DNA of 64,000 nucleotides from Halioglobus sp. (GCA_029246385.1 JAQWNG010000025.1:186001-250000), one strand, 5' to 3'. Counted from the stretch's first letter, positions 45,524 to 54,783 are shown. The notes: generated by a model not told the origin, from the sequence alone. Numbers and translations are program-made.

Positions 45524-46465
45524 ATGTTAAATTTGAGTGATGGTGTCAAAAAGGCGCTGATTCTCATTCCAACTCAGCCCCTGCCAGCCAGGGCTCGGGT
45601 TGCCGTGCGTCGTAAACATCTGGCTCGCCTAGAGATGACTAAAGCACAGCGTGCCAATTTTTTGATTATCGGTCACCCCAAGAGTGGTAACACCTGGCTC
45701 AAAGTGATGCTGTCGCGCTTGTATCAGCTGCGGTATAACCTGCCTGAATCGACACTTATTAATACCGATGAGTTTGCGCGTAAAATCCCTGAGATTCCTC
45801 GTTTGGCAGCGACCAATGCCTACTACAGTTATGAGGGCGAGGTGGGGAAATTACTGGCCTGTGGCGCCTTGAATACTCCGCTGCGGCATAAGCCGGTGTT
45901 ATTTCTGGCACGTAACCCGATCGATATTGCAGTGTCCTGGTTTCATCAGTTTACCAAGCGTCAGTCCCGCGCCAAGCAGGAACTCATCAATCATTTTGTG
46001 GATCATCCTATCGATCGCCGCACGGTGCAGATGTGGGATTTTGTGCGCCATTCGGATATTGGCCTGCCCAGCCTTATCGAATACCAGAATACTTGGGTCC
46101 GCAACGTGCGGGAATTGGAGCATGGGATGCTGACGCGTTATGAGGATTTACGTGCTCAGCCTGTGCCAACATTACACCGAATTACGCAGCTTATGGGTGA
46201 GGAGTTCAGTTTAGAAGAGATTAGCGCGGCAGTGGAATGGGGCTCCTTCGACAACCTACAGAAGCTGGAGACCAGTGGAACGTTTAGCCAAGGTGGCATG
46301 AAGCTGGTAAACGCCAGTGACCCGAGTACGTTTAAGGTCAGGCGGGGAAAAGTCGGTGGTTATCGAGAGGATTTTGATGTGGCCCAAGTGGCGGAACTCG
46401 AAGCGCTGGTGCGGGACAGCATTCTGCCGGAGCTGGGTTATTGCCAGGACGTGACGGACGCCTGA
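45524..46465 (+). CDS. PAPS-dependent sulfotransferase (copy 1)
   Basis: A 313-residue cytosolic-type sulfotransferase. The 5'-phosphosulfate loop is FLIIGHPKSGNTWLK near residue 48, the 3'-phosphate site is FLARNPIDIAVSWFHQF near residue 128, and the C-terminal RRGKVGGYREDF is the second PAPS-binding segment. It transfers sulfate from PAPS to a hydroxyl or amine of an acceptor, here plausibly a glycolipid or sphingolipid. ELM1 copy B starts 2 nt after its stop. Most divergent of the four sulfotransferases in this window. Confidence 0.9.
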   Translation: MLNLSDGVKKALILIPTQPLPARARVAVRRKHLARLEMTKAQRANFLIIGHPKSGNTWLKVMLSRLYQLRYNLPESTLINTDEFARKIPEIPRLAATNAYYSYEGEVGKLLACGALNTPLRHKPVLFLARNPIDIAVSWFHQFTKRQSRAKQELINHFVDHPIDRRTVQMWDFVRHSDIGLPSLIEYQNTWVRNVRELEHGMLTRYEDLRAQPVPTLHRITQLMGEEFSLEEISAAVEWGSFDNLQKLETSGTFSQGGMKLVNASDPSTFKVRRGKVGGYREDFDVAQVAELEALVRDSILPELGYCQDVTDA

Positions 46466-46467
46466 CG

Positions 46468-47562
46468 GTGACACCTCATACCTGGGTTATCCTCAGCGAC
46501 AAGCGAGGCGATAACGGCCAAGTGGAGACAATCGTCGAAGCGCTTCCGTGGCCGGCTGAACACAAATACGTCCACATGCGGCCCGAATGGGCAATGGGTA
46601 AGCCACGCTATCGACCCTCCCTAGATCACCTTGATTTGAGTCGCAGTGACTCTCTAGAGGGCCCATGGCCCGACCTGATTATTACTGTTGGTCGGCGTCC
46701 TTCGATGGTAGCCCTGTGGGTCCGCCGGCAGTCGGGCAACAAGACCAAAATAGTCTTAGTGGGCAAGCCGTCGGGACATATGCTGGATTTTTCTCTGGTG
46801 GTCGCCAGCGCTGAGAACCAGCTGCCACCGATGCACAACTTTTTACCGATCACTTTGCCTCTGATGCGTGTTGGCCCTGACGATGTGGCAAGTGAGGTTT
46901 TGGCCTGGCAGGAGCGGTTCGACGGACTGCGCAAGCCCCTGATTGCTATGCTGGTCGGTGGTGAGACCAACCCGTTCATTATGAATCGGCAGGTTGCTCA
47001 TGATTTGGTGGCGACGGCGCACTGGGTTGTTGATGCGCTGGGCGGCACGCCCTATGTCACGACTAGTCGTCGCACCGCGCCTGAGGTGGTGGAGATATTG
47101 CGTCGTGATCTTCCGGCACAGGCTGTTTTTTATGCATGGTCTGCTGAGTCAGAGGATAATCCCTATCGTGCCCTACTCGGTTACGCCGACGGTTTCATCG
47201 TGACAGCCGATAGCGTGTCGATGATGGTAGAAGTTATCTATCTGCACAAACCGCTAGCGATTTTTCCCTTGCCCGGAGGTTGGCTGGGCCGTATTGATCA
47301 ACGACGCCGCTCATTGGCTCACTGGTTGTTTAGTCCAAAACTGGATTCTACTTGGGATCGTTGGCGTCATCGTCTCGCAAGAGGATTTTACTATGTGGAT
47401 ATCTTCAAGGTGTTGTGTGCTACCCGAGATTTCCGCGCGTTTCATCGCCTGTTGGTCGACAAAGGGCTGGCGGTCTGGTCAGGACAGCCCTTTGCGCAGC
47501 CAAGTGCACAATTGCCTGATGATGCGGGCCTAGTAGTAAGGCGTATTCAGGCACTTTTTTAG
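46468..47562 (+). CDS. ELM1/DUF1022-family protein (copy B)
   Basis: A 364-residue paralogue of the proteins at 40408 and 52632: VILSDKRGDNGQVETIVEAL, GPWPDLIITVGRRPSMVALW, LVGKPSG, MLVGGETNPFIM, YAWSAESEDNPYRALLG and TADSVSMMVEVIYLHKPLAIF. The GTG 46468 start lies 2 nt after the sulfotransferase stop, so the two are co-translated. The GT-B-like fold suggests sugar transfer; inference only. Convergent with the FAD oxidoreductase gene, 98 nt between stops. Confidence 0.85.
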   Translation: MTPHTWVILSDKRGDNGQVETIVEALPWPAEHKYVHMRPEWAMGKPRYRPSLDHLDLSRSDSLEGPWPDLIITVGRRPSMVALWVRRQSGNKTKIVLVGKPSGHMLDFSLVVASAENQLPPMHNFLPITLPLMRVGPDDVASEVLAWQERFDGLRKPLIAMLVGGETNPFIMNRQVAHDLVATAHWVVDALGGTPYVTTSRRTAPEVVEILRRDLPAQAVFYAWSAESEDNPYRALLGYADGFIVTADSVSMMVEVIYLHKPLAIFPLPGGWLGRIDQRRRSLAHWLFSPKLDSTWDRWRHRLARGFYYVDIFKVLCATRDFRAFHRLLVDKGLAVWSGQPFAQPSAQLPDDAGLVVRRIQALF

Positions 47563-47660
47563 TGCGGCTTGCCGTTGGCAGTGGAGGGATTAACATCGGT
47601 GCACTTGCTGTCGTCCAAGGTGTAAATCTTGAGTACCTAGCCGCAGAGGGCATTTGGTCG

Positions 47661-48806
47661 TTAAGCTTTGTGGATGCCTTTGTAAATGATTTTACGCACC
47701 GCTAGTGGAAACAATAGGGTGTGGATTGTCCAACTAGGGAAGCGAAAACTACTACCTTCTGGCTGAAATACGCGTAAGCCATCGTCCTGTACTCCGAAGA
47801 TTGAGCCCCAGCGATAGCGTGGTGATTGATAGCGTTTCATGCCGATGTCTTTAGTGTCAAGATAAGCGCGGATATTGTACCCTAAGAGCCGGTAGCCCCA
47901 GTTTCTAGCTGAGCTTCGATGCGGATCTGAGGCGGCAATGTCGCCCACTGTGAAGACATTGTCGTAGCCGGCTACACGTAAAAAAGGGTCAGCTTTCACA
48001 AAACCATCGTCGTTAAGCATGTCGGCGGGAATGAAGTCGTTGTTGGGGGCCATTTTACCGACTGCCCACAGTGCAATGTCGGCGGTAAAGTCGCCTTGAC
48101 CGCTCGAGAATGCAATCGGTTCAGTGGTAAAACGATCGCATTGGAATCCATCCGGTATCACTGCGCGATGATTGGGGTGCGAGTTCACGCCAGCGTCCAG
48201 TAAATGCTGCTCTGCAGTGTTGCGCACGTTAGGATGATAGCCCGGCAGGGGCTGCCTCTCACTGAAGAAAAAGTGCACGGCCTTTTCTGGACATCGTGAT
48301 GCTAGGTTGGCCGCGACACTCGCGCCAGTGGCGCCGCCCCCAATGATCGCTATCGATTGTGCCCCCAACAGCTGTTGCGAGGCGCGGTCCATGTGCTGGT
48401 TGATGGCATCAATGTCTTCCAGCGTGCTGTTGCGCCAGAAGCCATTGGTTACGCCGGAAGAGATCACGAGTGCATCATAATGTTCCACCTGTTCGCTGTC
48501 ATCGCGCAGCCGCACCGTAACGGCGCTTTTATCGGTATCGATAGCCGTAATTAACCCTTGTAGTGTGCGCACCCCTCGCAGCTTTTTGTAGCGGCTAAAA
48601 GGCATCAGGTAATCTTTTTTCCAAACTTGGGGCTGTGTCAGACGCATGCCCAACTCCTGACCGCTGACGAGACAGGGCTTAGGGCTGATCCCTACGATAT
48701 CAAAGTCTCTCCCCAGATTAATGGCAACCAACAGGCCAGTATCACCAAATCCGGCGATCACAACGCGCTTTTTCAATGTTTTATACCCCGATGCGATGGC
48801 CGCCAC
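47661..48806 (-). CDS. FAD/NAD(P)-dependent oxidoreductase (NDH-2/AIF-like)
   Basis: A 381-residue two-dinucleotide-binding flavoprotein. The FAD loop VVIAGFGDTGLLVAI lies near residue 15, the NAD(P) loop IAIIGGGATGASVAANLA near residue 155, and the second FAD motif VFTVGDIAAS near residue 285. No redox-active Cys pair, so it is of the type-II NADH dehydrogenase/AIFM2 kind that passes electrons to quinone or a protein acceptor. GTG 48806; an in-frame TTG just downstream would start at KKRVVIAGFG. It lies 35 nt after the 2OG oxygenase gene in the same direction. Confidence 0.88.
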   Translation of the reverse strand: MAAIASGYKTLKKRVVIAGFGDTGLLVAINLGRDFDIVGISPKPCLVSGQELGMRLTQPQVWKKDYLMPFSRYKKLRGVRTLQGLITAIDTDKSAVTVRLRDDSEQVEHYDALVISSGVTNGFWRNSTLEDIDAINQHMDRASQQLLGAQSIAIIGGGATGASVAANLASRCPEKAVHFFFSERQPLPGYHPNVRNTAEQHLLDAGVNSHPNHRAVIPDGFQCDRFTTEPIAFSSGQGDFTADIALWAVGKMAPNNDFIPADMLNDDGFVKADPFLRVAGYDNVFTVGDIAASDPHRSSARNWGYRLLGYNIRAYLDTKDIGMKRYQSPRYRWGSIFGVQDDGLRVFQPEGSSFRFPSWTIHTLLFPLAVRKIIYKGIHKA

Positions 48807-48841
48807 CCCGAGCTACCCTTTTTAATTCAACACTGCGTCGC

Positions 48842-49468
48842 TCAACGCATGCCCAGCACGTTTTTCATAAAATGGGTGCCGAAACGGCTTACACGCTGGG
48901 ACACACCAGCAAATCGTCCACGATCCAAGTAGTTTAACTGCACCATACGGCGCTCGCCGATAAATTGGGTATGCCCATGCCACGAGTGATCAGTGCGGCG
49001 AAATGCGAGGAGGCTGCCTCCCGACGGTGTAATCTGGGCGGCATAGTCTTCAATGTCGTCCTTTGAACGCAACAGGCGCAGTTGGCCGGCGTCGTTGTCC
49101 CATTTCTCGTTAAAGTAAACCAGTACTGTAATCACTTTGCTTTTGTGATCAGTGTGAATATTGCCATCGGTGCGTTCGCAGAACTTACGCACCGTCACAG
49201 TAGTGGGCAGCGAGACTAAATCCATATCGAAGTGTTTGCCAAGCACGGATGCAAATTCTGAACCCTGTAACTCCTGCATCAGCTGTTTGAATGTGGCTCC
49301 ATAGGCAAGGTTTTCCAGTGTGTGGTTTGCCGCGCTGTATATCGCGGGATAGTCGTCGTTGACCAGCGCCAGTGACGGGGTGTCGAGGAAGGCCGGTACC
49401 ACTAGGTAGTCATAGGGGTCGGTTTCTACGCGCGCCGCGCGCAGAGCATTAAGATTGGTCAGTGGCAT
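48842..49468 (-). CDS. 2OG-Fe(II) oxygenase (prolyl-4-hydroxylase-like)
   Basis: A 208-residue dioxygenase. Iron ligands: GNIHTDHKSKVI (H-x-D) near residue 105 and the distal His in DHSWHGH near residue 163, followed by GERRMVQLNY with the 2-oxoglutarate-binding Arg. It differs from the two oxygenases at 19099 and 59643 and is a separate subfamily. Co-directional with the FAD oxidoreductase. Likely hydroxylates a small molecule, lipid or peptide; substrate unknown. Confidence 0.88.
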   Translation of the reverse strand: MPLTNLNALRAARVETDPYDYLVVPAFLDTPSLALVNDDYPAIYSAANHTLENLAYGATFKQLMQELQGSEFASVLGKHFDMDLVSLPTTVTVRKFCERTDGNIHTDHKSKVITVLVYFNEKWDNDAGQLRLLRSKDDIEDYAAQITPSGGSLLAFRRTDHSWHGHTQFIGERRMVQLNYLDRGRFAGVSQRVSRFGTHFMKNVLGMR

Positions 49469-49628
49469 GATTGTATTCTAGTACGCCCGTTGTAAGTCGG
49501 GCAAGACAGCGATAACGCTGAAGATGTTAATAGTGCGGTAAATCAGGCTCTACTCATTAGTGCGGAAAATAGTGATATACGGTATTATTCCTAGCCTTTT
49601 CAAGACGTTGCCGAGGATAATCCAATCT

Positions 49629-50540
49629 ATGCCCGATAGAGCAATGGTCATTGTGCGCCATATCATTGCATTGCTCTGCTTTTGGCTGCCTGCCGAACGC
49701 CGTAAAAAAACAGAACGCTGGCTGCGGGGGCGCGAAGAGTTCGGCAAGCTACAGCGCAGTGACTGGGTACTGATGAGTTGGGGGAAATCTGGCAGGACCT
49801 GGTTGCGGGTAATGTTGTCCAGAGCCTACCAACTAAAAGGCAATCTGGATGCGAGTGACTTGCTGGATTTCGACAATTTCAAGCGGCATGATCCGAGGCT
49901 GCCTGCGGTATTTTTTACCCATAATAATTATCTGCGCGATTATACGGGTAACCAGCATTCTAAAATTCATTTCCAAGGTAAGCGCATTGTCCTCCTGGTG
50001 CGCGATCCGCGTGATGTGGCCGTGTCCCAGTTTTTCCAGTGGCAGTTTCGCATGCGCCCTCAAAAGAAGTTCATCAATGACTATCCGCCTCATGGCGCGG
50101 CAATAAACGTCTGGGACTTTGTGCTAGACGAAGAGGCGGGTGTGCCGCGTATTGTTGACTATTTCAATGGCTGGGCACGCGCAATTCCTGAATTGAAAGA
50201 TGTGTTGGTGGTGCGTTATGAAGATATGCGTAAGGATCCTAGTGATGTGCTGGCGAAAATACTGGCCTTTACTGGCACCGAAGTGACGGCCGAGCAGGTG
50301 CAGCAGGCGGTAGAATTTGCCGCCTATGACAACATGAAAAAAATGGAAGAGGATACGTTTTTTAAAGGCAGTGGCGCCCGCGTGAAGCCGGGTGACAAGG
50401 GCAACCCTCAGTCCTTCAAAGTACGTAAGGGCAAGGTTGGCGGCTATCGTGATTATTTCAGCGATGCGCAGTGCCAGCAGCTTGAAGAAATGGTGGCTAA
50501 CTTGGATCCGTTATTCGGTTATGGAAGGCAGCAGCCGTGA
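49629..50540 (+). CDS. PAPS-dependent sulfotransferase (copy 2)
   Basis: About 303 residues. VLMSWGKSGRTWLRVML is the PAPS 5'-loop near residue 60, LLVRDPRDVAVSQFFQW the 3'-site, and VRKGKVGGYRDYF the C-terminal PAPS segment. The N-terminus before LPAERRKKTERWLRGREEF matches copy 4. ATG 49629 is preferred to GTG 49560; ATG 49644 is also possible. Its stop overlaps the GTG of the next sulfotransferase by 4 nt (GTGA), making a tandem pair. A hydrophobic N-terminal segment (IIALLCFWLP) may anchor it to the membrane. Confidence 0.9.
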   Translation: MPDRAMVIVRHIIALLCFWLPAERRKKTERWLRGREEFGKLQRSDWVLMSWGKSGRTWLRVMLSRAYQLKGNLDASDLLDFDNFKRHDPRLPAVFFTHNNYLRDYTGNQHSKIHFQGKRIVLLVRDPRDVAVSQFFQWQFRMRPQKKFINDYPPHGAAINVWDFVLDEEAGVPRIVDYFNGWARAIPELKDVLVVRYEDMRKDPSDVLAKILAFTGTEVTAEQVQQAVEFAAYDNMKKMEEDTFFKGSGARVKPGDKGNPQSFKVRKGKVGGYRDYFSDAQCQQLEEMVANLDPLFGYGRQQP

Positions 50541-51475
50541 ATATGGCTTTTCAAAATGTGCGCCAAGCATTGCAGACGGCGCGTAAGAAGCTCTCGCGTC
50601 GAATGCTACACTGGCGTATGCATGGTCAGCCAGAGGCTGATATTCTGGTGGCAGAGCGCAAACTTCGCGGTGTAGAGCAGTTTGATAAGCTGCGCAGAGC
50701 TGACATCGTGATCGTGTCTTTTGGGAAAAGCGGCCGGACTTGGCTGCGGGTGATGATCTCCCACCTATTTCGTGTGATGTACAAGTTCCCTGAGAATGCC
50801 ATTCTGGGGTTTGATAACTTCCATAACCTTAACCCTGAAGTTCCCAGAACGTTTTTTACGCACGACAATTATATTAAAGATTTTACCGGAGACTTCGACA
50901 CGAAGGCTCCGTTTTATAACAAGCGAGTGATTCTGCTCGCCCGGGACCCACGCGATGTCGCGGTATCACAATTTTTCCAATGGAAGTTCCGCGTTAAGTC
51001 AACCAAGATCGCAATTAACAACTACCCACCACAGGGCAGTGATATAAGTCTTTTCGATTTTGTGATGGGCGATAACGGCGGCAGTATGCAGGCCGTCATC
51101 CAGTATCTCAATTTGTGGGCGCGCGAGGTGGATAAGATGGACTGCTTTCATTTGCTCCGCTATGAGGACCTGCGCGCACGTCCGCGCGAGGAACTGCGTC
51201 GCATGCTCGACTTTATGCAGGTCAAGGCCACTGAGGCGCAAGTGAATGCCGCTGTGGATTACTCGTCTTATGAAAACATGAAAAAAATGGAAGGCTCGCA
51301 CCAGCTTCGTCTAGCGGGTGGTCGCATGATGCCTCGCGACAAAGACAATCCAAATAGCTTTAAGGTGCGTCGCGCCAAAGTCGGAGGTTATCGTGATTAT
51401 TTTAATGATGACGAAGTCGCCACAATTGACGCTAGACTAGCGGAAACCCTAGCTTCCCTCTTCAAGTATAAGTAG
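50537..51475 (+). CDS. PAPS-dependent sulfotransferase (copy 3)
   Basis: A 312-residue sulfotransferase with IVSFGKSGRTWLRVMIS (PAPS loop), LLARDPRDVAVSQFFQW (3' site) and VRRAKVGGYRDYF (second PAPS segment). The GTG start overlaps copy 2 by 4 nt, so both are translated together. The strong likeness of copies 2, 3 and 4 (shared FFTHDNYI/NNYL, LLRYEDLRA, Y-NMKKME blocks) points to tandem and dispersed duplication. Distinct acceptor hydroxyls are an attractive idea; not provable from sequence. Confidence 0.9.
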   Translation: MNMAFQNVRQALQTARKKLSRRMLHWRMHGQPEADILVAERKLRGVEQFDKLRRADIVIVSFGKSGRTWLRVMISHLFRVMYKFPENAILGFDNFHNLNPEVPRTFFTHDNYIKDFTGDFDTKAPFYNKRVILLARDPRDVAVSQFFQWKFRVKSTKIAINNYPPQGSDISLFDFVMGDNGGSMQAVIQYLNLWAREVDKMDCFHLLRYEDLRARPREELRRMLDFMQVKATEAQVNAAVDYSSYENMKKMEGSHQLRLAGGRMMPRDKDNPNSFKVRRAKVGGYRDYFNDDEVATIDARLAETLASLFKYK

Positions 51476-51493
51476 CCCGATTACTCAAATACG

Positions 51494-51518
51494 CGGCCAA
51501 TGCAAAGGCCGTCTGTTT
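51494..51518 (+). terminator. Weak hairpin between convergent genes
   Basis: A 5-bp stem (CGGCC 51494-51498, GGCCG 51507-51511) followed by TCTGTTTT. Short stem and imperfect T-run, so only a weak intrinsic terminator candidate for the sulfotransferase pair; convergent with the gene at 51610. Confidence 0.3.
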
Positions 51519-51609
51519 TACGGTGAGTGTGCGCTCCGCTTAATCTATAGGTAGGTGTAATATTTTTGGTCGTATTCCCTGCGCCGTTTATAAATTATCA
51601 GCGGGGTGG

Positions 51610-52497
51610 TCAGGCACCCACAAGTGTTAGTGCGTCCGAGCGTAGATGCCCCTGAGCTATTTCCTCGCGTAGCAGCTCTTCGGTAAATTCGCCGTCTTCG
51701 AGTCCTTCGCGCACCAAGCCGAAAAAGAATGCTTCCTGGCTTGGGTCGGGATGGGCGGTATAGGTGCCGGCAAATTTATAATCGCCAAACAGAGCACGGC
51801 GACCGCGTCGCAGCCAGTGTCTGGGAGGGAATAGCTGAAATGTGTCTGCGGGGCGATAGTCGATCTTGAGACCCGTTTTCCAGGGTTGTGTTTTGCGCTT
51901 GGTGTTATGCAGCAGTTTAGTGTTTTCAGTCAGATGATCGAAATCGTTCCATTGATTTTCGAGTGCATTAATGGTCGCAGGATTTTCTAGCTTAAGCGAT
52001 ATCCATTCCATATAGTCGCGTTTTGCTGGCTCGAACATGTCCGCAAAGTTGCTTTCAAACTGCCAATGCCGGAGTTTGGTGCAATCAAGCAGCATTACAC
52101 TAGAGGCGTAAGCTCCCTTGCGACCCTTGCGTCCAGATTTTGGACGGCACAGAATCGACGCACCCGCCATATCACGACTCAGTAACTCCCAAATGTCCCC
52201 AACGGCAAATATGTCTGGATCCATGATCACCGCACGGCCTTCATAGTTCATTAATTGCGGAGGGGCGAAGCGCAGCGGCGTAAAGGATTGCAGGTCTTTA
52301 TTCAGCCAAGGGCGCAGTTCGCCGTCGCGGCGGTAGAGCTGTCCCTCACGCTCTAGCATGCAGGGGTAGCTTTTTAACTCGATGAATTTTACGTCGAATT
52401 TGTCGGGGTGAGCAGAACGCTTGCGCAGCGAGTACCGACTTACCATTGCGCCTAGCATTTGTTTGTGATTTGTGTGAATAAAAACGGTGGGCTTCAA
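51610..52497 (-). CDS. DPD-motif protein, GT8-like glycosyltransferase candidate (copy A)
   Basis: A 295-residue member of an unnamed family with two paralogues here (53710 and 58732). Shared blocks: VFIHTNHKQMLGAMVSRYSL, DKFDVKFIE, DLQSFTPLRF, GRAVIMDPDIFAVGDIWELL with DPD at residues 93-95, QWNDFDHL, and LLHNTKRKTQPWKTGL. The DPD after a hydrophobic strand and the late His-x-x-x-PW pattern resemble GT8-type metal-dependent glycosyltransferases; inference. The frame reaches 52794, but TTG 52497 matches the starts of the paralogues and the upstream part is not conserved. Divergent from ELM1 copy C. Confidence 0.75.
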   Translation of the reverse strand: MKPTVFIHTNHKQMLGAMVSRYSLRKRSAHPDKFDVKFIELKSYPCMLEREGQLYRRDGELRPWLNKDLQSFTPLRFAPPQLMNYEGRAVIMDPDIFAVGDIWELLSRDMAGASILCRPKSGRKGRKGAYASSVMLLDCTKLRHWQFESNFADMFEPAKRDYMEWISLKLENPATINALENQWNDFDHLTENTKLLHNTKRKTQPWKTGLKIDYRPADTFQLFPPRHWLRRGRRALFGDYKFAGTYTAHPDPSQEAFFFGLVREGLEDGEFTEELLREEIAQGHLRSDALTLVGA

Positions 52498-52631
52498 ACT
52501 GGTTCTTCTCGCGCATAATGTGTGGGATAGTTTAACCTGACTACGAACTTCCACAAACGTCTGGCTTTGGCAATTTTTGGAGCGACGCTGCGAACGGCCG
52601 TTACTGGCAATAAATGTAACAAGGAAACTGT

Positions 52632-53735
52632 GTGGACGAGGGTGAGCTAACAGTCTGGTGTCTGCTGGGCAAGAAGACCGGCGATAATGCGCAGGTTCGC
52701 GCGTTGGCTGCGGAGTTGGCCTTAAGCAGCGTAGAAAAGTCCATAGCGGCCACACCTTGGGAACTCTTGAGTCATCTTGGCACTGAGCCGACACTTGTGG
52801 GGATCGATCGACGTCAATCCAGTGATCTGCAGGCTCCGTGGCCGGATATTGTGATCAGCGCTGGGCGCCGCAACGAGCCTGTAGCACAGTGGATTAGGCA
52901 ACAATCTGACGGCCTAGCTCGCTTGGTGCACATTGGGCGTCCGTGGGCGCCCTTGTCCAGTTGGGATTTGATCGTGACGACCTCGCAGTACTTTTTGCCA
53001 CAGCTGGACAATATCCTGCACAACCGTTTACCACTGCATCGTATTTCGCTGGAGGGCCTCAAAAACGCCGAAAAGCGACTGCGCCCGCAGTTGGCGAACC
53101 TTCCCCGCCCTTGGTTGGCGGTACTTGTAGGTGGGGACAGTGGCCGCTTTGTCATGACCGCAGAGAAGGGCCGGCGACTAGGCTCATACGCTGCGGATCT
53201 TGCCGCGGCTGCGGGCGGCTCTGTGTTGTTGACCGACAGTGCGCGCACGCCTCGTGCGGTGGGAGATACGTTGCAGTCGCAATTGAATGTTCCAAACCTT
53301 TGCTATCGCTGGGGCAGTGGGGGTGACAACCCCTATCAGGGGCTATTGGCGCTGGCAGATGCATTTGTGGTCACTGGCGAGTCCATGTCCATGCTGGGCG
53401 AAGCTGCGGCTACGGGCCGACCGCTTTATATCTTTGATGTAGGCGACGGCGCTGCGCCTTGGTGGACGCTGCCGCACAGCTATCGATACAAACCACTTAG
53501 TCACCGTCTTGCAATGCGTTTCGGGCCTGCCCGTATGCGGCGCGATATTGGTAACGTACAGGATATCTTGGTACGTGAGGGTGGGGCACGATGGTTGGAA
53601 CCCAGCATGATCGGCGCTGCTGCAGATGGCTTGAGAGAGACGCTCGTGTCGCCTTTGAATGATTTCGCATCAGTCGCACGCAATGAACTGAAGCTGGCAG
53701 CGCAGGCGGTCAGGCGGCTTGTGATAGCGCGCTGA
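52632..53735 (+). CDS. ELM1/DUF1022-family protein (copy C)
   Basis: A 367-residue paralogue of copies A and B: VWCLLGKKTGDNAQVRALA, APWPDIVISAGRRNEPVAQW, VHIGRPWAPL, VLVGGDSGRFVM, YRWGSGGDNPYQG and VTGESMSMLGEAAATGRPLYIF. GTG 52632. Closest to copy A in motif wording (VHVGRPWG/VHIGRPWA, RRNEP/RNEP). Its last 26 nt overlap the convergent DPD-family gene at 53710. Together with the divergent DPD gene at 51610, it is flanked on both sides by that family. Confidence 0.87.
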   Translation: MDEGELTVWCLLGKKTGDNAQVRALAAELALSSVEKSIAATPWELLSHLGTEPTLVGIDRRQSSDLQAPWPDIVISAGRRNEPVAQWIRQQSDGLARLVHIGRPWAPLSSWDLIVTTSQYFLPQLDNILHNRLPLHRISLEGLKNAEKRLRPQLANLPRPWLAVLVGGDSGRFVMTAEKGRRLGSYAADLAAAAGGSVLLTDSARTPRAVGDTLQSQLNVPNLCYRWGSGGDNPYQGLLALADAFVVTGESMSMLGEAAATGRPLYIFDVGDGAAPWWTLPHSYRYKPLSHRLAMRFGPARMRRDIGNVQDILVREGGARWLEPSMIGAAADGLRETLVSPLNDFASVARNELKLAAQAVRRLVIAR

Positions 53736-54654
53736 GCGGATGCAGTGGTGCCGAGGGTAAATCGGGTGTACTGGCTAAAACTTCAAAGGCGTCATGGCGC
53801 ACATGGTTCTGTGCCATCTCAGCGCGCAGGAAGTCCTCGCTAATTGTGCCCCGTTGCATGCATTCCTTGAGCAGACCAAAGAAGAAAACTTCCTGATTGC
53901 GGTCGGGATGCTGCTTATAGTTGCCCAAAAAAGCATATTCACCAAACAGTTTGCGGCGCGCGCGCATGATCCATGCTGCGGGCGGAAACAGGCGAAAACG
54001 CTCTGCAGGACGCCAATCGGTAGGCAGTCCGGTTTTCCATGGTTGGGTCTTACGCCGTGTCGTATGCAGCAATTTTGTGTCTAGCGAGAACTTGTCGAAA
54101 TCGTTCCACTGGGTTTCGAAAAAACCGATGCTACTCTGGTCCTCTTCCTTCAGGCATATCCAAGGTTGGTAGTCTTGGGTGAAATCGAACATGGCTTCAA
54201 AGCTTTTGTGGGCATCCCAGTGTGGAAGTTTGGCGCAATCCAGCAACATAACGCTGCTGGCCATGCATTTATCGATTAGACCCTTGGGACCGGAACGCAT
54301 GCGGCACATGATAGCCTTGTTTTCCATGTCCCGACTCAGTAGTGCCCAAATATCTGCAGTGGCGAAGATATCGGGATCGATAACAACAGCGCGGCCCTCG
54401 TATTGCATCAGCTTTGGCGGCATGAACCGAGTTGGTGTGAAAGACTGCAAATCGTCATTCAGCCACGTGCGCTTGACGCCGTCACGAAGATACTCCTGAC
54501 CCTCCCTAGCCGCGAAAAAGGGGTAATCGCGGCTGTCCATAATCTGCACATCGAACTTATCATTGTTCAGAGAATATCGATGCAGGGCGTGTTTGGCGAC
54601 GATGGCACCGATAATTTGCTTATGGTTACTTTGAATGAATACAGAGGCTTTCAT
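53710..54654 (-). CDS. DPD-motif protein, GT8-like glycosyltransferase candidate (copy B)
   Basis: A 314-residue paralogue: MKASVFIQSNHKQ, DKFDVQIMDSRDYPFFAAREGQ, DLQSFTPTRFMPPKLM, GRAVVIDPDIFATADIW (DPD at residues 93-95), TQWNDFDKFSLDTKLLHTT and RKTQPWKTGLPTDWRPAE. ATG 54654. Ends overlap ELM1 copy C. The C-terminal NRNEVFFFGLLKE-like region (NQEVFFFGLLKECMQ) is shared by all copies. No signal peptide or membrane helix; a cytosolic enzyme acting at the membrane face is likely. Activity not proven. Confidence 0.78.
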   Translation of the reverse strand: MKASVFIQSNHKQIIGAIVAKHALHRYSLNNDKFDVQIMDSRDYPFFAAREGQEYLRDGVKRTWLNDDLQSFTPTRFMPPKLMQYEGRAVVIDPDIFATADIWALLSRDMENKAIMCRMRSGPKGLIDKCMASSVMLLDCAKLPHWDAHKSFEAMFDFTQDYQPWICLKEEDQSSIGFFETQWNDFDKFSLDTKLLHTTRRKTQPWKTGLPTDWRPAERFRLFPPAAWIMRARRKLFGEYAFLGNYKQHPDRNQEVFFFGLLKECMQRGTISEDFLRAEMAQNHVRHDAFEVLASTPDLPSAPLHPLSALSQAA

Positions 54655-54783
54655 GGGGTTGTCATGAGTTGTCAGAGTTAGCTTAATTAGCGTAAAACTA
54701 TAAAGGAATACGCCTTAGTTTGCTATTTTGAGGAACTGTTTTCAATGTGAATAGTGCGCGCTGCGGGGTCCGTTCGTCCGCTA

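Noticed and set aside
47564-47645. GCGGCT...AGCCGC inverted repeat between ELM1 copy B and the oxidoreductase
   Set aside because: Arms are about 70 bases apart with no T-run; likely chance.
52498-52794. N-terminal extension of the DPD-family gene at 51610
   Set aside because: Not shared by the two paralogues, and it overlaps the start of the divergent ELM1 gene.
52814-53248. 144-codon minus-strand frame inside ELM1 copy C
   Set aside because: Antisense to a clear family member; no conserved pattern of its own.
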